Assembly (NCBI GenBank): GCA_965219405.1
Contig: OZ244736.1
Location: 558,001 to 622,000 of the forward strand
Reading direction: 5' to 3'
Source of the DNA: VXMO01 sp965219405
Lineage (GTDB): Bacteria > Chloroflexota > Dehalococcoidia > UBA6926
Length of the DNA stretch: 64,000 nucleotides
Under the pieces are notes generated by a model that worked only from the letters and a program-made list of their open reading frames with translations, was not told the origin of the DNA and searched no databases. The position numbers and the translations under genes are program-made. This document shows, piece by piece, positions 7,258 to 15,711 of the stretch. The first letter of the stretch is position 1. Each line of letters begins with the position of its first letter.

Positions 7258-9189
7258 TCATCTAGGGTTTTGCGTGCCCAGCAACTGTTCACCCTTAATT
7301 ACACCGCTTAACCCTTGTGGGAGTAGGGTACTGCGTGAAGTGACACCCCACTTTGTCTGATCCTTTGTGATCACACTACCCAGACGCCCCCCATTTTGCT
7401 TCAGATCGGAAGTCCTCATAAGTCGGGGCCACGAAAGTATCAAGCTACCTCGAGCCCGGGTTACTGCCACGTAGAGTAAGCGTCTCTGCTCCTCAATCTT
7501 TTTTGAGTCAGGCTCGTCTCCGGGCATGAACTGATCGGCAACGCCCATGACCACAACGTTGTCCGACTCTATGCCCTTAGCGGAATGAAGGGTCATAATC
7601 TTCACTCGCGGTTCATCATCATCAGAGGGAACTACCGGAGCCCGAGTCGCTATGCGGTACCTCAATGTCGTTATCGCTTGTGCAAGATTTGGCTCTAGCT
7701 GAGCGGAGAGTAATTCATGTGCAGCCATCCGTAGCTCCCTCAAGTCGTCAGTGAGCCACTGGCGCTTCTCATCGTCTGGTTCCTCCACCGCCAGTCCTCC
7801 ATCAAATAGGAGATCAATAAGTTCGCTTGGCTGCAGAGAGCGGCCAATCAATTGGGCTGCCGTTACTGCGCGCTGCTTGATATTCTTCTGACCGATTCCG
7901 GAAACTGCAATAGTTCCACTTGCAATCTGCTGTATAAGTTCATGACCGCCGAGGTTCGTCGGAAGGCTGGCATAAGCATCCGCGTTATATCTCGGCGCAT
8001 GTTCATGCTTGCTCCCATGGAAGCCAAGATAAGTGCGTGCTGCGACAAAGTCCTCCGAATTGGCCATTAGTGATGCTGTAGTGAAGGCCTCTTGAGCGAT
8101 CGGATGCTCTAAGATCTCTTCAGAAAACACCGTTCTGGCCTCAGGGCCTATTGCTTCGGCCAACCGATGGCCCATGAATCGGCGGGGGACTAGAACAAGA
8201 AAGGTCTCTTGCTTGTGAGAGTTAATATATTGTGCGAGACCACTGATCTCGTCGTCTAGAGTTTCCCATTGAACCGCATTGAATTGCCCAATCCGCGAGT
8301 TCTTCCAGAGCATGCGTGGTTTCTTACTCCCAGCCTCTGCCATTATTAGATTTGCGATTTCGAGAATGGTTCGCCCACATCGACGATTCTCCACGAACGT
8401 TAGATCCTTGCCATTTGGCTGATCCACGGCGAAATCTGAAATTCCTTCAGGGTGACTAAAGCGGAAACTATATATGGATTGATCATCGTCTCCTAGAACG
8501 GTTAGCGTACCGCTCCCCGACCATATGAGGCGTACAAGCTCTTGCTCCACAGCAGTGAGGTCCTGATATTCGTCAATCACGACATGCTGGAACATCCCCG
8601 AGGGAATATCTTCGCTCTCAAGACCAACTACGCAGAGATATACGACCTCTCCAATCAGCATCGCGCGATGTCGCTGCAACCAACTTCTGATTGCCCCGGC
8701 GAATGCGGCGTTTTCATACTCGGTACGGTTAGCCCTGCTGGCTTGCAGAAGGCGGAGAGCCTCTCTGCGTCTGTATATGTTGCCTATTGCTGCTGCTGCC
8801 TCTTCCACGTCATATAGCAGGGCGTCCTCTTCGAATTTCAGTAGGAACCGGAGCCTCATCCCATGCCGGGCAGCTGGATACTCTCTGAGCAACTTATAGG
8901 CCAGAGAGTGTAGGGTCGAAACTTCGATATCGGAACCTAGCGCCTCCTTGAGTTCGCCCGCAATCATTCTTGTAAAGGTGCCGACGAATATCTTCTTCGG
9001 ATCGATTCCGTCCCTTTGAATAAGTCTCTGGATCCGGCACTTTAGGCAAGTGGTCTTCCCTGACCCGGGTCCGGCTACAACACGAATGACTTGAGCATCT
9101 GACTCTATTAGTTCGTGGGCAACGTGTCCCTCAATTCCTACAAGCCAGGGGACCGGGTTTTCCGCTATTGGCTCATCGACACCTATCAT
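7258..9189 (-). CDS. UvrD/Rep-type superfamily 1 DNA helicase, inserted gene
   Basis: 643 residues from an ATG at 9189 with GGAGGT five bases before it. The open frame continues 55 codons upstream, but that part overlaps the helicase tail in another frame. Motifs in order: Walker A AGPGSGKTT (about 39-47), motif II VVIDEYQDLTAVEQ, motif III LGDDDQSIYSFRFS, motif V TLHSAKGIESDNVVVMG, motif VI RRLLYVAVTRARG. It should unwind DNA 3' to 5' using ATP; no nuclease domain is seen. The gene is visibly more AT-rich than its surroundings. It fills almost exactly the space between two copies of a neighbouring helicase 3' end, a sign of acquisition. Confidence 0.92.
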   Translation of the reverse strand: MIGVDEPIAENPVPWLVGIEGHVAHELIESDAQVIRVVAGPGSGKTTCLKCRIQRLIQRDGIDPKKIFVGTFTRMIAGELKEALGSDIEVSTLHSLAYKLLREYPAARHGMRLRFLLKFEEDALLYDVEEAAAAIGNIYRRREALRLLQASRANRTEYENAAFAGAIRSWLQRHRAMLIGEVVYLCVVGLESEDIPSGMFQHVVIDEYQDLTAVEQELVRLIWSGSGTLTVLGDDDQSIYSFRFSHPEGISDFAVDQPNGKDLTFVENRRCGRTILEIANLIMAEAGSKKPRMLWKNSRIGQFNAVQWETLDDEISGLAQYINSHKQETFLVLVPRRFMGHRLAEAIGPEARTVFSEEILEHPIAQEAFTTASLMANSEDFVAARTYLGFHGSKHEHAPRYNADAYASLPTNLGGHELIQQIASGTIAVSGIGQKNIKQRAVTAAQLIGRSLQPSELIDLLFDGGLAVEEPDDEKRQWLTDDLRELRMAAHELLSAQLEPNLAQAITTLRYRIATRAPVVPSDDDEPRVKIMTLHSAKGIESDNVVVMGVADQFMPGDEPDSKKIEEQRRLLYVAVTRARGSLILSWPRLMRTSDLKQNGGRLGSVITKDQTKWGVTSRSTLLPQGLSGVIKGEQLLGTQNPR

Positions 9190-9230
9190 CTCGAACCTCC
9201 AATCTGCTTCTTCATCAGTTGTCGTGCACC

Positions 9231-11597
9231 CTAGGCGGCTTCCTCTAACAGCATCTCCAGCAACAGCCGCGCGCCGTGCTTGTCCAGCATCTCGTTGTTG
9301 TTGCCGCACTTGGGGGATTGGACGCATGAGGGGCAGCCCTCCTCGCATGGGCATTCATTGAGCATGGTGAGCGTCTCCTGCCAGAGTTCGCGCAACACGT
9401 CGTAGCCGCGCTCCGCGATGCCCACGCCGCCCGGGATGCCGTCGTAGATGAAGATCGTCGCGTCTTTCGTGTCCGGGTGGTACGGCGTCGATAGACCGCC
9501 GATATCGTTCCGGTCGCACAATGCGAACAACGGCAGCAGGCTGATACACGCGTGCTCGCAGGCGTGGAGGGCGCTTGCGACGAACGCGTCGGCGAGGGCG
9601 GCGGCTTCCTTTTCGTTCGTAGACGTGGGCGCATGTTCTCGCAGCGCGTCAGTCAGGTTCTCTGGCACTGTCCACCACAGCCCCACCGTCTCAAAGCTGC
9701 GCGGCGGAAGATCCAGGTAGCCGCGAGACAGCACGTCATTGCGATCATGCCGACGGCGATTGAATCCGTAGACTGTCCGCGTCACGTCCACCTGCCCGAT
9801 GGATGCCTTTACTGTCCCCTCCTGCCTCTGCCGATCCGTCTTGAGCACGGTCATGTCCGTGTCTGCCATTGACGTCGTGTAGTACTCCACGTTCGTGCTC
9901 TGCAGCATGGCGTTCCTGGATGTCAGATTCAGTTCGCTCACCATGAACTGATCGCCGCGGTGCAGGTATACCGCCCCCTCGTGCGCATAGGCAAAAGCGT
10001 GCTCCTCCGCGATGGCCTCCAGTACCTGCCCCGTCCTCTCTTCCACTAGCGTGTAGAGTTCACCCGACGTTGATCGCAGCGACACGTCGCTAGCCGGATG
10101 CGCGCCCGCCTTGGGATGCGCGTGCCACCGCTCGGCGTCGCGCCGTTCCCGTCCAATCAGGTAGCTCTCATGCGTGAGCCGGTTCAGCGCTGCCATCACC
10201 ACGTCATCGCCTCCGAATAACTCGGCGTCGCCCGGAATCTCCCCGATGGGGGCCTCAACGGCCGCGCAGACGAGGTGCGGATCAAGGATGCGGGGGTTGG
10301 TAGTGGAGATGCGGGCGTGCTCCATGCCGCGGCGGAAGATGATGTCCGGATGGCGCGCCAGGTACTGCTCAAGAGGGTTGTCATAGAGGACCATGATGGA
10401 AAGGCCGCGCTCGCCGCGACGCCCGGAGCGGCCGGATTGCTGGAACGTGGACGCAAGTGAGCCCGGATAACCGTTCAGCACCGTCGCGTCCAGATGGCCG
10501 ATGTCGATGCCCAGTTCCAGCGCGTTCGTCGTCACGACGCCCGTCAATTCGCCGCTGGATAGCGCGGCCTCGATCTCACGCCGCTCCTCTGGGACATAGC
10601 CCGCCCGATAGGAGCTCACCCGCGCGTCCGCTGTCCCGTGCCGTTGCAGGTTCTCCTCCGAGATCCGATACATCAACTCCGCCGCCTGCCGCGTCCGCAC
10701 GAACGAAAGCGTTCTCGTGCCGGTCGAGACGAGCCATGAGAACAGTTCCGCCCCCTCCACCAGCACGCTGCGCCGCGCGGAGTTGGCGTCATCGATAATC
10801 GGCGGGTTCCACAGCGCGAACTCGCGCCCGGCGGTGGGCGCGCCGTCATCCGTGATGGACGTCATCGGCAGGCCTGTCAGCGCCTCCGCGTGCTCTTTCG
10901 GGTTGCCGAGCGTGGCGGACGTGACGATGAACTGCGGGTTCGCCCCGTAGCGGCGGCAGATGCGCCGCAGACGTCGGATCAGCATCGCGATGTGGGAGCC
11001 GAACACCCCGCGATACATATGCCCTTCATCTATGACGACGAATCTTAAGCGGCGTAGGAACCGCGACCACAGCCTGTGATTGGGCAGGATGCCGACATGC
11101 AGCATCTCCGGATTCGTGAGCAGCAGGCGGGCGTTCTTGCGGACAGCGGCGCGCTCATGCTGGGGCGTGTCGCCGTCGTACGTGGCAGCGGCCGGCCGCA
11201 CGGGCAGGGGCGCGGTGAGTTCATTCAGGGCACGGAGTTGGTCCTGCGCGAGCGCCTTGGCGGGGAAGAGATAGAGGGCGGTTGCACCCGTCCGTGAGGA
11301 ATCGGCGCACGCGTTCAGGACGGGGACGTTATAGCAAAGGCTCTTACCGGACGCCGTGCCGGTGGCGACGACGACATTCTCGCCGGCCAGAAGCGCGTCG
11401 ATGGCTTCCGCCTGGTGCGTGTAGAAGCGGTCAATGTCCCGTATCTGCAGAGCGTGTTGGAGGAGAGGGTTGAGAGACGCGCCGAGCCGACCATAGGCCG
11501 CTGAACTATGCGGCATCGACTCTACGTGAACGATCTGCCCCGCGTAGCCGACACGGGTTCGCATATCATTGAGAAACGCCTGCGTATCCAGCTTCAC
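9231..11597 (-). CDS. DEAD/DEAH helicase of the MrfA/YprA (DUF1998) family
   Basis: 788 residues from a GTG preceded closely by GGGAGG. Walker A is VATGTASGKS (about 77-86) and Walker B VVIDEGHMYRGVFGSH. Motif VI is SGRSGRRGERG. The C-terminal DUF1998 (MZB) region ends in a cysteine cluster (Cys 749, 751, 755, 758 and 764) that binds zinc in MrfA. MrfA-type helicases act in mitomycin-lesion repair, usually with the exonuclease MrfB; no MrfB gene is adjacent. The stop codon TAG at 9231-9233 lies exactly at the edge of the duplicated 130-bp tail and was created by the insertion junction. Confidence 0.92.
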   Translation of the reverse strand: MKLDTQAFLNDMRTRVGYAGQIVHVESMPHSSAAYGRLGASLNPLLQHALQIRDIDRFYTHQAEAIDALLAGENVVVATGTASGKSLCYNVPVLNACADSSRTGATALYLFPAKALAQDQLRALNELTAPLPVRPAAATYDGDTPQHERAAVRKNARLLLTNPEMLHVGILPNHRLWSRFLRRLRFVVIDEGHMYRGVFGSHIAMLIRRLRRICRRYGANPQFIVTSATLGNPKEHAEALTGLPMTSITDDGAPTAGREFALWNPPIIDDANSARRSVLVEGAELFSWLVSTGTRTLSFVRTRQAAELMYRISEENLQRHGTADARVSSYRAGYVPEERREIEAALSSGELTGVVTTNALELGIDIGHLDATVLNGYPGSLASTFQQSGRSGRRGERGLSIMVLYDNPLEQYLARHPDIIFRRGMEHARISTTNPRILDPHLVCAAVEAPIGEIPGDAELFGGDDVVMAALNRLTHESYLIGRERRDAERWHAHPKAGAHPASDVSLRSTSGELYTLVEERTGQVLEAIAEEHAFAYAHEGAVYLHRGDQFMVSELNLTSRNAMLQSTNVEYYTTSMADTDMTVLKTDRQRQEGTVKASIGQVDVTRTVYGFNRRRHDRNDVLSRGYLDLPPRSFETVGLWWTVPENLTDALREHAPTSTNEKEAAALADAFVASALHACEHACISLLPLFALCDRNDIGGLSTPYHPDTKDATIFIYDGIPGGVGIAERGYDVLRELWQETLTMLNECPCEEGCPSCVQSPKCGNNNEMLDKHGARLLLEMLLEEAA
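9234..9363. repeat. 130-bp direct repeat: helicase 3' end, in-gene copy
   Basis: This segment matches 7123-7252 in the same orientation (offset 2111 bases, 123 of 130 identical by hand alignment). Together the two copies bracket the UvrD-like gene, whose stop lies 5 bases from one copy and whose start lies 44 bases from the other. Confidence 0.9.
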
Positions 11598-11700
11598 GTC
11601 CTCCCGCGCCTATCGTACCCTTCCCGCTCCTTTGCACCTCTAAGCGAGCGTATCACGGACATGGGACAGGCGTTCGGGTGGTGGGTGGGCGAGGTCAGTG

Positions 11701-11731
11701 TTGACATTGATGAGTGATTGGCCAATACGAT
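11701..11731 (+). promoter_or_regulatory. Likely sigma-70 promoter of the serine protease gene
   Basis: TTGACA at 11701-11706 is a perfect -35 box. TACGAT at 11726-11731 is a fair -10 at 19-base spacing (or AATACG at 17). The start codon follows 33 bases later. Confidence 0.5.
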
Positions 11732-11764
11732 GTACGGCAGGCAATTTGGTAGGAGCCCCCAGGT

Positions 11765-13036
11765 TTGCAACGTGCGGTAGTCTTCGGGATTGTAGGTCTA
11801 CTTACCTTGATAGGCCTTACCGTAGTGGTATTCTTGGCGGGCCTTGGTGCTTTTTCTGCCTTCGACAGATTCTGGTCATCCAATGATGACCCAGTGCCAG
11901 CCAATACGGGGCCTACTGGTGCCGAGCAGATTGCCCGGCTGTCTGACAAGCTGACCCCGACGGCAAAGACCGCGACTGCTATACCAGCAACGCCGACGGC
12001 GGCCGCAACGCCTACACGAACAGCGACACCTAAGCCGACGGTCAGCGACGTGATTGAGGACGCTCGACTTGCTGTGGTCAGGATTGAAACTTCTTTCGGC
12101 ACAGGCACGGGCGTAATCTTCGAATCTGAGAACTCTAACGCACGGGTCATTACGAACTTCCACGTAGTTAGCGATAGATTCGACAGGCCATTGCAGTCAG
12201 TCGACGTTGTTGTGGGCGACAGGACGACGTACTCAGGCAGGGTATTGAATTTTGACGCCAACGGAGACTTGGCGATAGTAGAGATATGTTGCGCTACATT
12301 TACGAAACTCGACTTTGACGACTCCTTCGAAGTGCAACCGGGAGACCAAGTTCTTGCAATTGGCTACGCTAGATCCATTGACGGGCAAGCAACTGTCAGC
12401 CAAGGTATTGTTTCGGCCAAGCGTTCTCTTGCACCATACGGCAACATAATCCAGACGGATGCACCACTGAATCCTGGGAATAGCGGTGGCCCCTTGCTCA
12501 CGTTGCGCGGGAAGATTATTGGTATCAATACATTCGGCCTTGCGGACTCCGAAGGATTGGGGTTCGCCATAGCCGAAAATGCGGTGCGTGCCTTTATTTC
12601 GGGTGCACGTACCCTGCCCGCTGCCGCCCCAACCAGCAGTTCCTTACCGCAGCCAGGCCCCTACCCCCAGACTGGGTCAATCACCGTTGATTTTGATGGT
12701 TTCGTTGTACTGAACGGCACTGGTGTTTCGTGGCAAGAGATATCGTTAAGAGAAGCTCCCTACAAAGTGAGTTTAGTTGTTACAGACAATACTGCATGTG
12801 ATTCACGTGGATGCCATGGTGGAGGCTTCATTGTCCAACTTGATGGGGGCCCTATGGAGATTGACGGCACGGTATTATATTCGGCTTTCTTGGCGACAGC
12901 GGCGGCAGACAAATACTCTGACAGCCTTACAATTACAGTGGGGGATGGCTCTTCAGACCACCGGCTCCTCAGGCATTCCATCTATGTGCAGGCAGAAGCG
13001 GGGTCTAACTGGCAAGTACTGTTCGAGCGGCAATGA
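11765..13036 (+). CDS. Membrane-anchored trypsin-like serine protease with uncharacterised C-terminal domain
   Basis: 423 residues from a TTG start with AGGAG nine bases before it. One transmembrane helix (about 8-30) is followed by a threonine/proline-rich linker (about 62-93). The protease domain is of the HtrA/trypsin-2 kind: His133 in TNFHVVSD, Asp168 in ANGDLAIVE, Ser240 in NPGNSGGPL. There is no PDZ domain. Instead about 135 residues follow the protease, including ACDSRGCHGGG, and match nothing I recognise; they look like a beta-rich extracellular domain. It probably acts outside the membrane on misfolded or specific proteins. It is less GC-rich than its neighbours. Confidence 0.88.
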   Translation: MQRAVVFGIVGLLTLIGLTVVVFLAGLGAFSAFDRFWSSNDDPVPANTGPTGAEQIARLSDKLTPTAKTATAIPATPTAAATPTRTATPKPTVSDVIEDARLAVVRIETSFGTGTGVIFESENSNARVITNFHVVSDRFDRPLQSVDVVVGDRTTYSGRVLNFDANGDLAIVEICCATFTKLDFDDSFEVQPGDQVLAIGYARSIDGQATVSQGIVSAKRSLAPYGNIIQTDAPLNPGNSGGPLLTLRGKIIGINTFGLADSEGLGFAIAENAVRAFISGARTLPAAAPTSSSLPQPGPYPQTGSITVDFDGFVVLNGTGVSWQEISLREAPYKVSLVVTDNTACDSRGCHGGGFIVQLDGGPMEIDGTVLYSAFLATAAADKYSDSLTITVGDGSSDHRLLRHSIYVQAEAGSNWQVLFERQ

Positions 13037-13082
13037 GGGTGAACACGTGCAAGAACCATAGCTGGAATGAGCGACTCGGCCT

Positions 13083-13397
13083 TCACTCCCTCTCTAGCGG
13101 CTTCACGGCGTCCACCTTGCTGGCGATCCGCTCACTCGCCACTTCAAGATCGTACTGCGTTTGTAGGCCCATCCAGAGTTCCGAGGACGTGTTGAAGAAC
13201 TTGCCCAGCAACATGGCCGTCTCAGCCGTGATTGCTCTCTCGCCGCGCACGATCGCATGAATCCGCCGAGGATCCACGCCAATCGACTTGGCCAATCGAT
13301 ACTGGGTCATCTTGAGCGGGACAAGGAATTCCTCGTTCAGGATTTCTCCCGGATGGATTGGCGGATACTTGTCGCCGTCCTTGCGAATTGTTGTCAT
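13083..13397 (-). CDS. higA: HigA-type antitoxin and repressor
   Basis: 104 residues. The opening (HPGEILNEEFLVPLKMTQ) is the hallmark of HigA/VapI antitoxins. A helix-turn-helix follows (YRLAKSIGVDPRRIHAIVRG), then SSELWMGLQTQYDLEVA, the conserved tail. It should bind the HigB toxin and repress its own operon through the inverted repeats at 13696-13744. It lies 15 bases downstream of the toxin gene, the usual toxin-first order of higBA. Confidence 0.93.
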   Translation of the reverse strand: MTTIRKDGDKYPPIHPGEILNEEFLVPLKMTQYRLAKSIGVDPRRIHAIVRGERAITAETAMLLGKFFNTSSELWMGLQTQYDLEVASERIASKVDAVKPLERE

Positions 13398-13412
13398 CGC
13401 TTACGCTCCTTT

Positions 13413-13694
13413 CTAGTGGTAATCCACTATCTCCACCTGGAAGGCGTCGCCTTCGTACCATACGAAGCAGATTCGCCACTGATCGTTGATTCGGATGCTG
13501 TGTTGGCCTCTCCTCTCTCTTGTTAGCGCCTCCAGTTGGTTGCCAGGCGGAGATGCCAAATCCTCCAACCTGATGGCCTTGTTTAGCAACGCTAACTTTC
13601 TTTGTACTCGCCGCTGGATATCGGGGGGAAACCTCCCTACATGTCGAAGCTCGGCGACTGCTTGAGTGTCCCTGTCTTTGAAGTGTCGAATCAC
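13413..13694 (-). CDS. higB: HigB/RelE-type toxin, mRNA interferase
   Basis: 93 residues from a GTG at 13694, the standard HigB length; an in-frame ATG further upstream would run through the operator. It begins IRHFKDRDTQAV and contains RKLALLNKAIRLEDLASPP, then the closing block INDQWRICFVWYEGDAFQVEI with the Arg and aromatic residues of the RelE fold. HigB cuts mRNA on the ribosome when HigA is degraded. The start codon lies at the very edge of a 15-bp-arm inverted repeat, so repression by HigA would block initiation. Confidence 0.92.
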   Translation of the reverse strand: MIRHFKDRDTQAVAELRHVGRFPPDIQRRVQRKLALLNKAIRLEDLASPPGNQLEALTRERRGQHSIRINDQWRICFVWYEGDAFQVEIVDYH

Positions 13695-13695
13695 T

Positions 13696-13744
13696 ACTTG
13701 ATAATAGCGTATCGCGCTAATAGCGTCAAACGCTATTATCAAGT
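13696..13744. promoter_or_regulatory. higBA operator: three AATAGCG boxes
   Basis: AATAGCG occurs at 13703-13709 and 13719-13725, and inverted (CGCTATT) at 13731-13737. The outer pair extends to 15-bp perfect arms (13696-13710 and 13730-13744). The inner pair makes TAATAGCG-TCAAA-CGCTATTA. It ends one base before the higB start codon and so is very likely the autoregulatory HigA site. Confidence 0.8.
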
Positions 13745-13796
13745 GGCTGCCTCGCCGCGTCGGCAGTACTGTCCGCTATCATCTTGAGAGAAGTCC

Positions 13797-13828
13797 CGAT
13801 GGATTCCGGCCTTCGCCGGAATGAGGGA
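13797..13828. repeat. Interspersed palindromic repeat, copy 3, abutting serS
   Basis: Core ATTCCGGCCTTCGCCGGAAT at 13803-13822, the same element as copy 1 in the opposite orientation. It ends directly before the serS ATG at 13829 and would fold as a hairpin in the serS 5' leader. Confidence 0.8.
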
Positions 13829-15244
13829 ATGGTGAGAAAGAGGAGGGCAATAGAGATTCTCGATAGACGGCGGATTCGGGATTCGCACGATGAGGTGCGC
13901 GGGGCGCTTGCGCGGCGCGGCGACGCGGAGGCGCTTGCTCTCCTCGATGAGGTTGCCTCGCTTGATGGTGAGTGGCGGGCGGCGCAGGCTCGGGCGGATG
14001 AACTGCGCGCCCGGCTCAACAATCTTTCGAAGACGTTTGGAATGCTGAGAAACAGGGTTGCTCACGGAATTGAGTCGACACAAGAGATACTGAATGACCC
14101 AATGTTCAATGCATTGCTGCTTCAAGCCTCGGCAGAAGCTGAACGGTCAGGCCGAGGCGTCGAAGGTATGGTTGATGCGGTTCAGTCATCATTGCGGGGG
14201 TTTTCCGAAGAGGTGGATGAGTCCGCAAGGCGCACGTCTGACCTTGATGGGCAGATAACCCAGCGCCTCAGCTATCTGCCCAACCTGCCCCATGAGTCCG
14301 TGCCGGACGGCGATTCCGAGGAGGACAACGTCGTTTCTCGGCAATGGGGAGAGCCTGGCGAGTATGATTTCGAGCCGCAGGCGCATTGGGATCTCGGGCC
14401 TGCGTTGGGCATCATCGACTTTGAGCGGGGGGCGCGCATCGCGGGGTCGCGGTTCTATGTGTTGACCGGCTCGGCGTCCAAGCTCCAGCGGTCGTTGATC
14501 CAGTGGATGCTGGACGTGCATACGCGGGAGCACGGCTATCGGGAGGTCTACCCGCCCTTCGTTTCGACCCAGGAGACCCTGTTCGCCAGCGGGCAGCTTC
14601 CCAAGTTCGCAGAGAACGTGTACAAGGACGGCGAGGACGATGTTTGGCTTGTGCCGACCGCGGAGGTGCCGCTGACGTCCATGCATCGCGGCGAGATCCT
14701 TGAGCCGGGGATGCTGCCGATCAACTACGTCGCTTACACGCCGTCTTTCCGCCGCGAGAAGATGTCCGCCGGACGCGACATCCGCGGCATCAAGCGCGGA
14801 CATCAATTCGACAAGGTGGAGATATACAAGTTTACGGAGCCTGAGAAGTCGCTTGAGGAACTCGAGGTCCTGCTGGGGCATGCGGAGTCGATCCTGCGCC
14901 GCCTTGAACTGCCGTACCGCATCGTCGAACTGTGCGCGGGCGATCTGGGGCAGGCCTCGGCGAAGACCTATGACATCGAGGTGTGGGCGCCGGGCTGTGG
15001 CGAGTGGCTTGAGGTTTCAAGCTGCTCAACAACGACCGATTACCAGGCGCGGCGTGCGAACATCCGGTATCGGCGGGAGGCGGGGGCGCGTCCGCAATTC
15101 GTGCATACGCTCAACGGCTCCGGGCTTGCGCTGCCCCGCGTCATGATCGCCATCATGGAGACCTACCAACGCGCGGACGGCACAATTGAGGTGCCGAAGG
15201 CGCTGCGGCCGTACACGGGATTCACGGAGATAGGGCGGGAGTAG
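13829..15244 (+). CDS. serS: Seryl-tRNA synthetase
   Basis: 471 residues. Class II motif 2 is SFRREKMSAGRDIRG, the downstream KRGHQFDKVE is intact, and motif 3 is LNGSGLALPRVMIAIME; the N-terminal coiled-coil arm grips the tRNA. The arm from NNLSK to YLPNLPHES spans about 90 residues where E. coli has about 57, so roughly 33 extra residues lengthen the hairpin near its tip. The chosen ATG sits at the edge of a palindromic repeat. An AGGAGG at 13841-13846 inside the frame, nine bases before an ATT that aligns with the usual N-terminus, makes a non-standard start conceivable. tRNA-Ser is encoded at 22.5 kb. Confidence 0.95.
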   Translation: MVRKRRAIEILDRRRIRDSHDEVRGALARRGDAEALALLDEVASLDGEWRAAQARADELRARLNNLSKTFGMLRNRVAHGIESTQEILNDPMFNALLLQASAEAERSGRGVEGMVDAVQSSLRGFSEEVDESARRTSDLDGQITQRLSYLPNLPHESVPDGDSEEDNVVSRQWGEPGEYDFEPQAHWDLGPALGIIDFERGARIAGSRFYVLTGSASKLQRSLIQWMLDVHTREHGYREVYPPFVSTQETLFASGQLPKFAENVYKDGEDDVWLVPTAEVPLTSMHRGEILEPGMLPINYVAYTPSFRREKMSAGRDIRGIKRGHQFDKVEIYKFTEPEKSLEELEVLLGHAESILRRLELPYRIVELCAGDLGQASAKTYDIEVWAPGCGEWLEVSSCSTTTDYQARRANIRYRREAGARPQFVHTLNGSGLALPRVMIAIMETYQRADGTIEVPKALRPYTGFTEIGRE

Positions 15245-15264
15245 GACGGTTCGGCGCTTGACGC

Positions 15265-15621
15265 CTAAATGCGCGCTCTGGTAACGGGGACAAGTCTCTC
15301 ATTAGGAGAATCGACCATTAGCATAAGTGTTTGAAGGCTCTGTGCCCCCAAGAGTGGCTCTGCGCCATCAGGGCCAAATACAACGAGAACCTCTGCTGCG
15401 CTACCATTTACCGCGGCTTCTGCCCGGCCAATTGGACGCTCATCTTCGCGCCCGTCTGCATAGATGATAGGCAGAGTGCCGAAGGGCTCAATCCCAATCT
15501 CATGCAGGGCAGACTCGGGTATTTGCGTGTAGGCCGCGCCGGTATCCACCCACGCATCAAACGCAAGGTTGTTGCCACCCTCTCGCTTGGTGATGGTGAC
15601 CTGTGTCTTGAAAGCTCCCAT
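15265..15621 (-). CDS. Retropepsin-like (clan AA) aspartic protease
   Basis: 118 residues from ATG (MGAFKTQVTI); an ATG five codons upstream is possible. DAWVDTGAAYTQIPESAL carries the catalytic DTGA motif and EVLVVFGPDGAEPLLGAQSL is the second conserved block (ILG-x-x-x-L pattern) of single-domain bacterial retropepsins. Active enzymes of this fold are dimers. No transposon or retroelement genes are near. The much longer open frame upstream on this strand is a shadow of pntA. The gene is convergent with serS, 20 bases away. Confidence 0.8.
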   Translation of the reverse strand: MGAFKTQVTITKREGGNNLAFDAWVDTGAAYTQIPESALHEIGIEPFGTLPIIYADGREDERPIGRAEAAVNGSAAEVLVVFGPDGAEPLLGAQSLQTLMLMVDSPNERLVPVTRARI

Positions 15622-15711
15622 GCCGCCATTGTACATGCGACCATAGGAGCCGCCATCATCTCCCTGCCCCTGCTGGTAGTACCATGAATGGACGGAAAGG
15701 GGTGGGGATTG

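Noticed and set aside
9190..9354. 55-codon N-terminal extension of the UvrD-like gene
   Set aside because: It translates the helicase-tail repeat in another frame; the ATG at 9189 has an ideal GGAGGT site.
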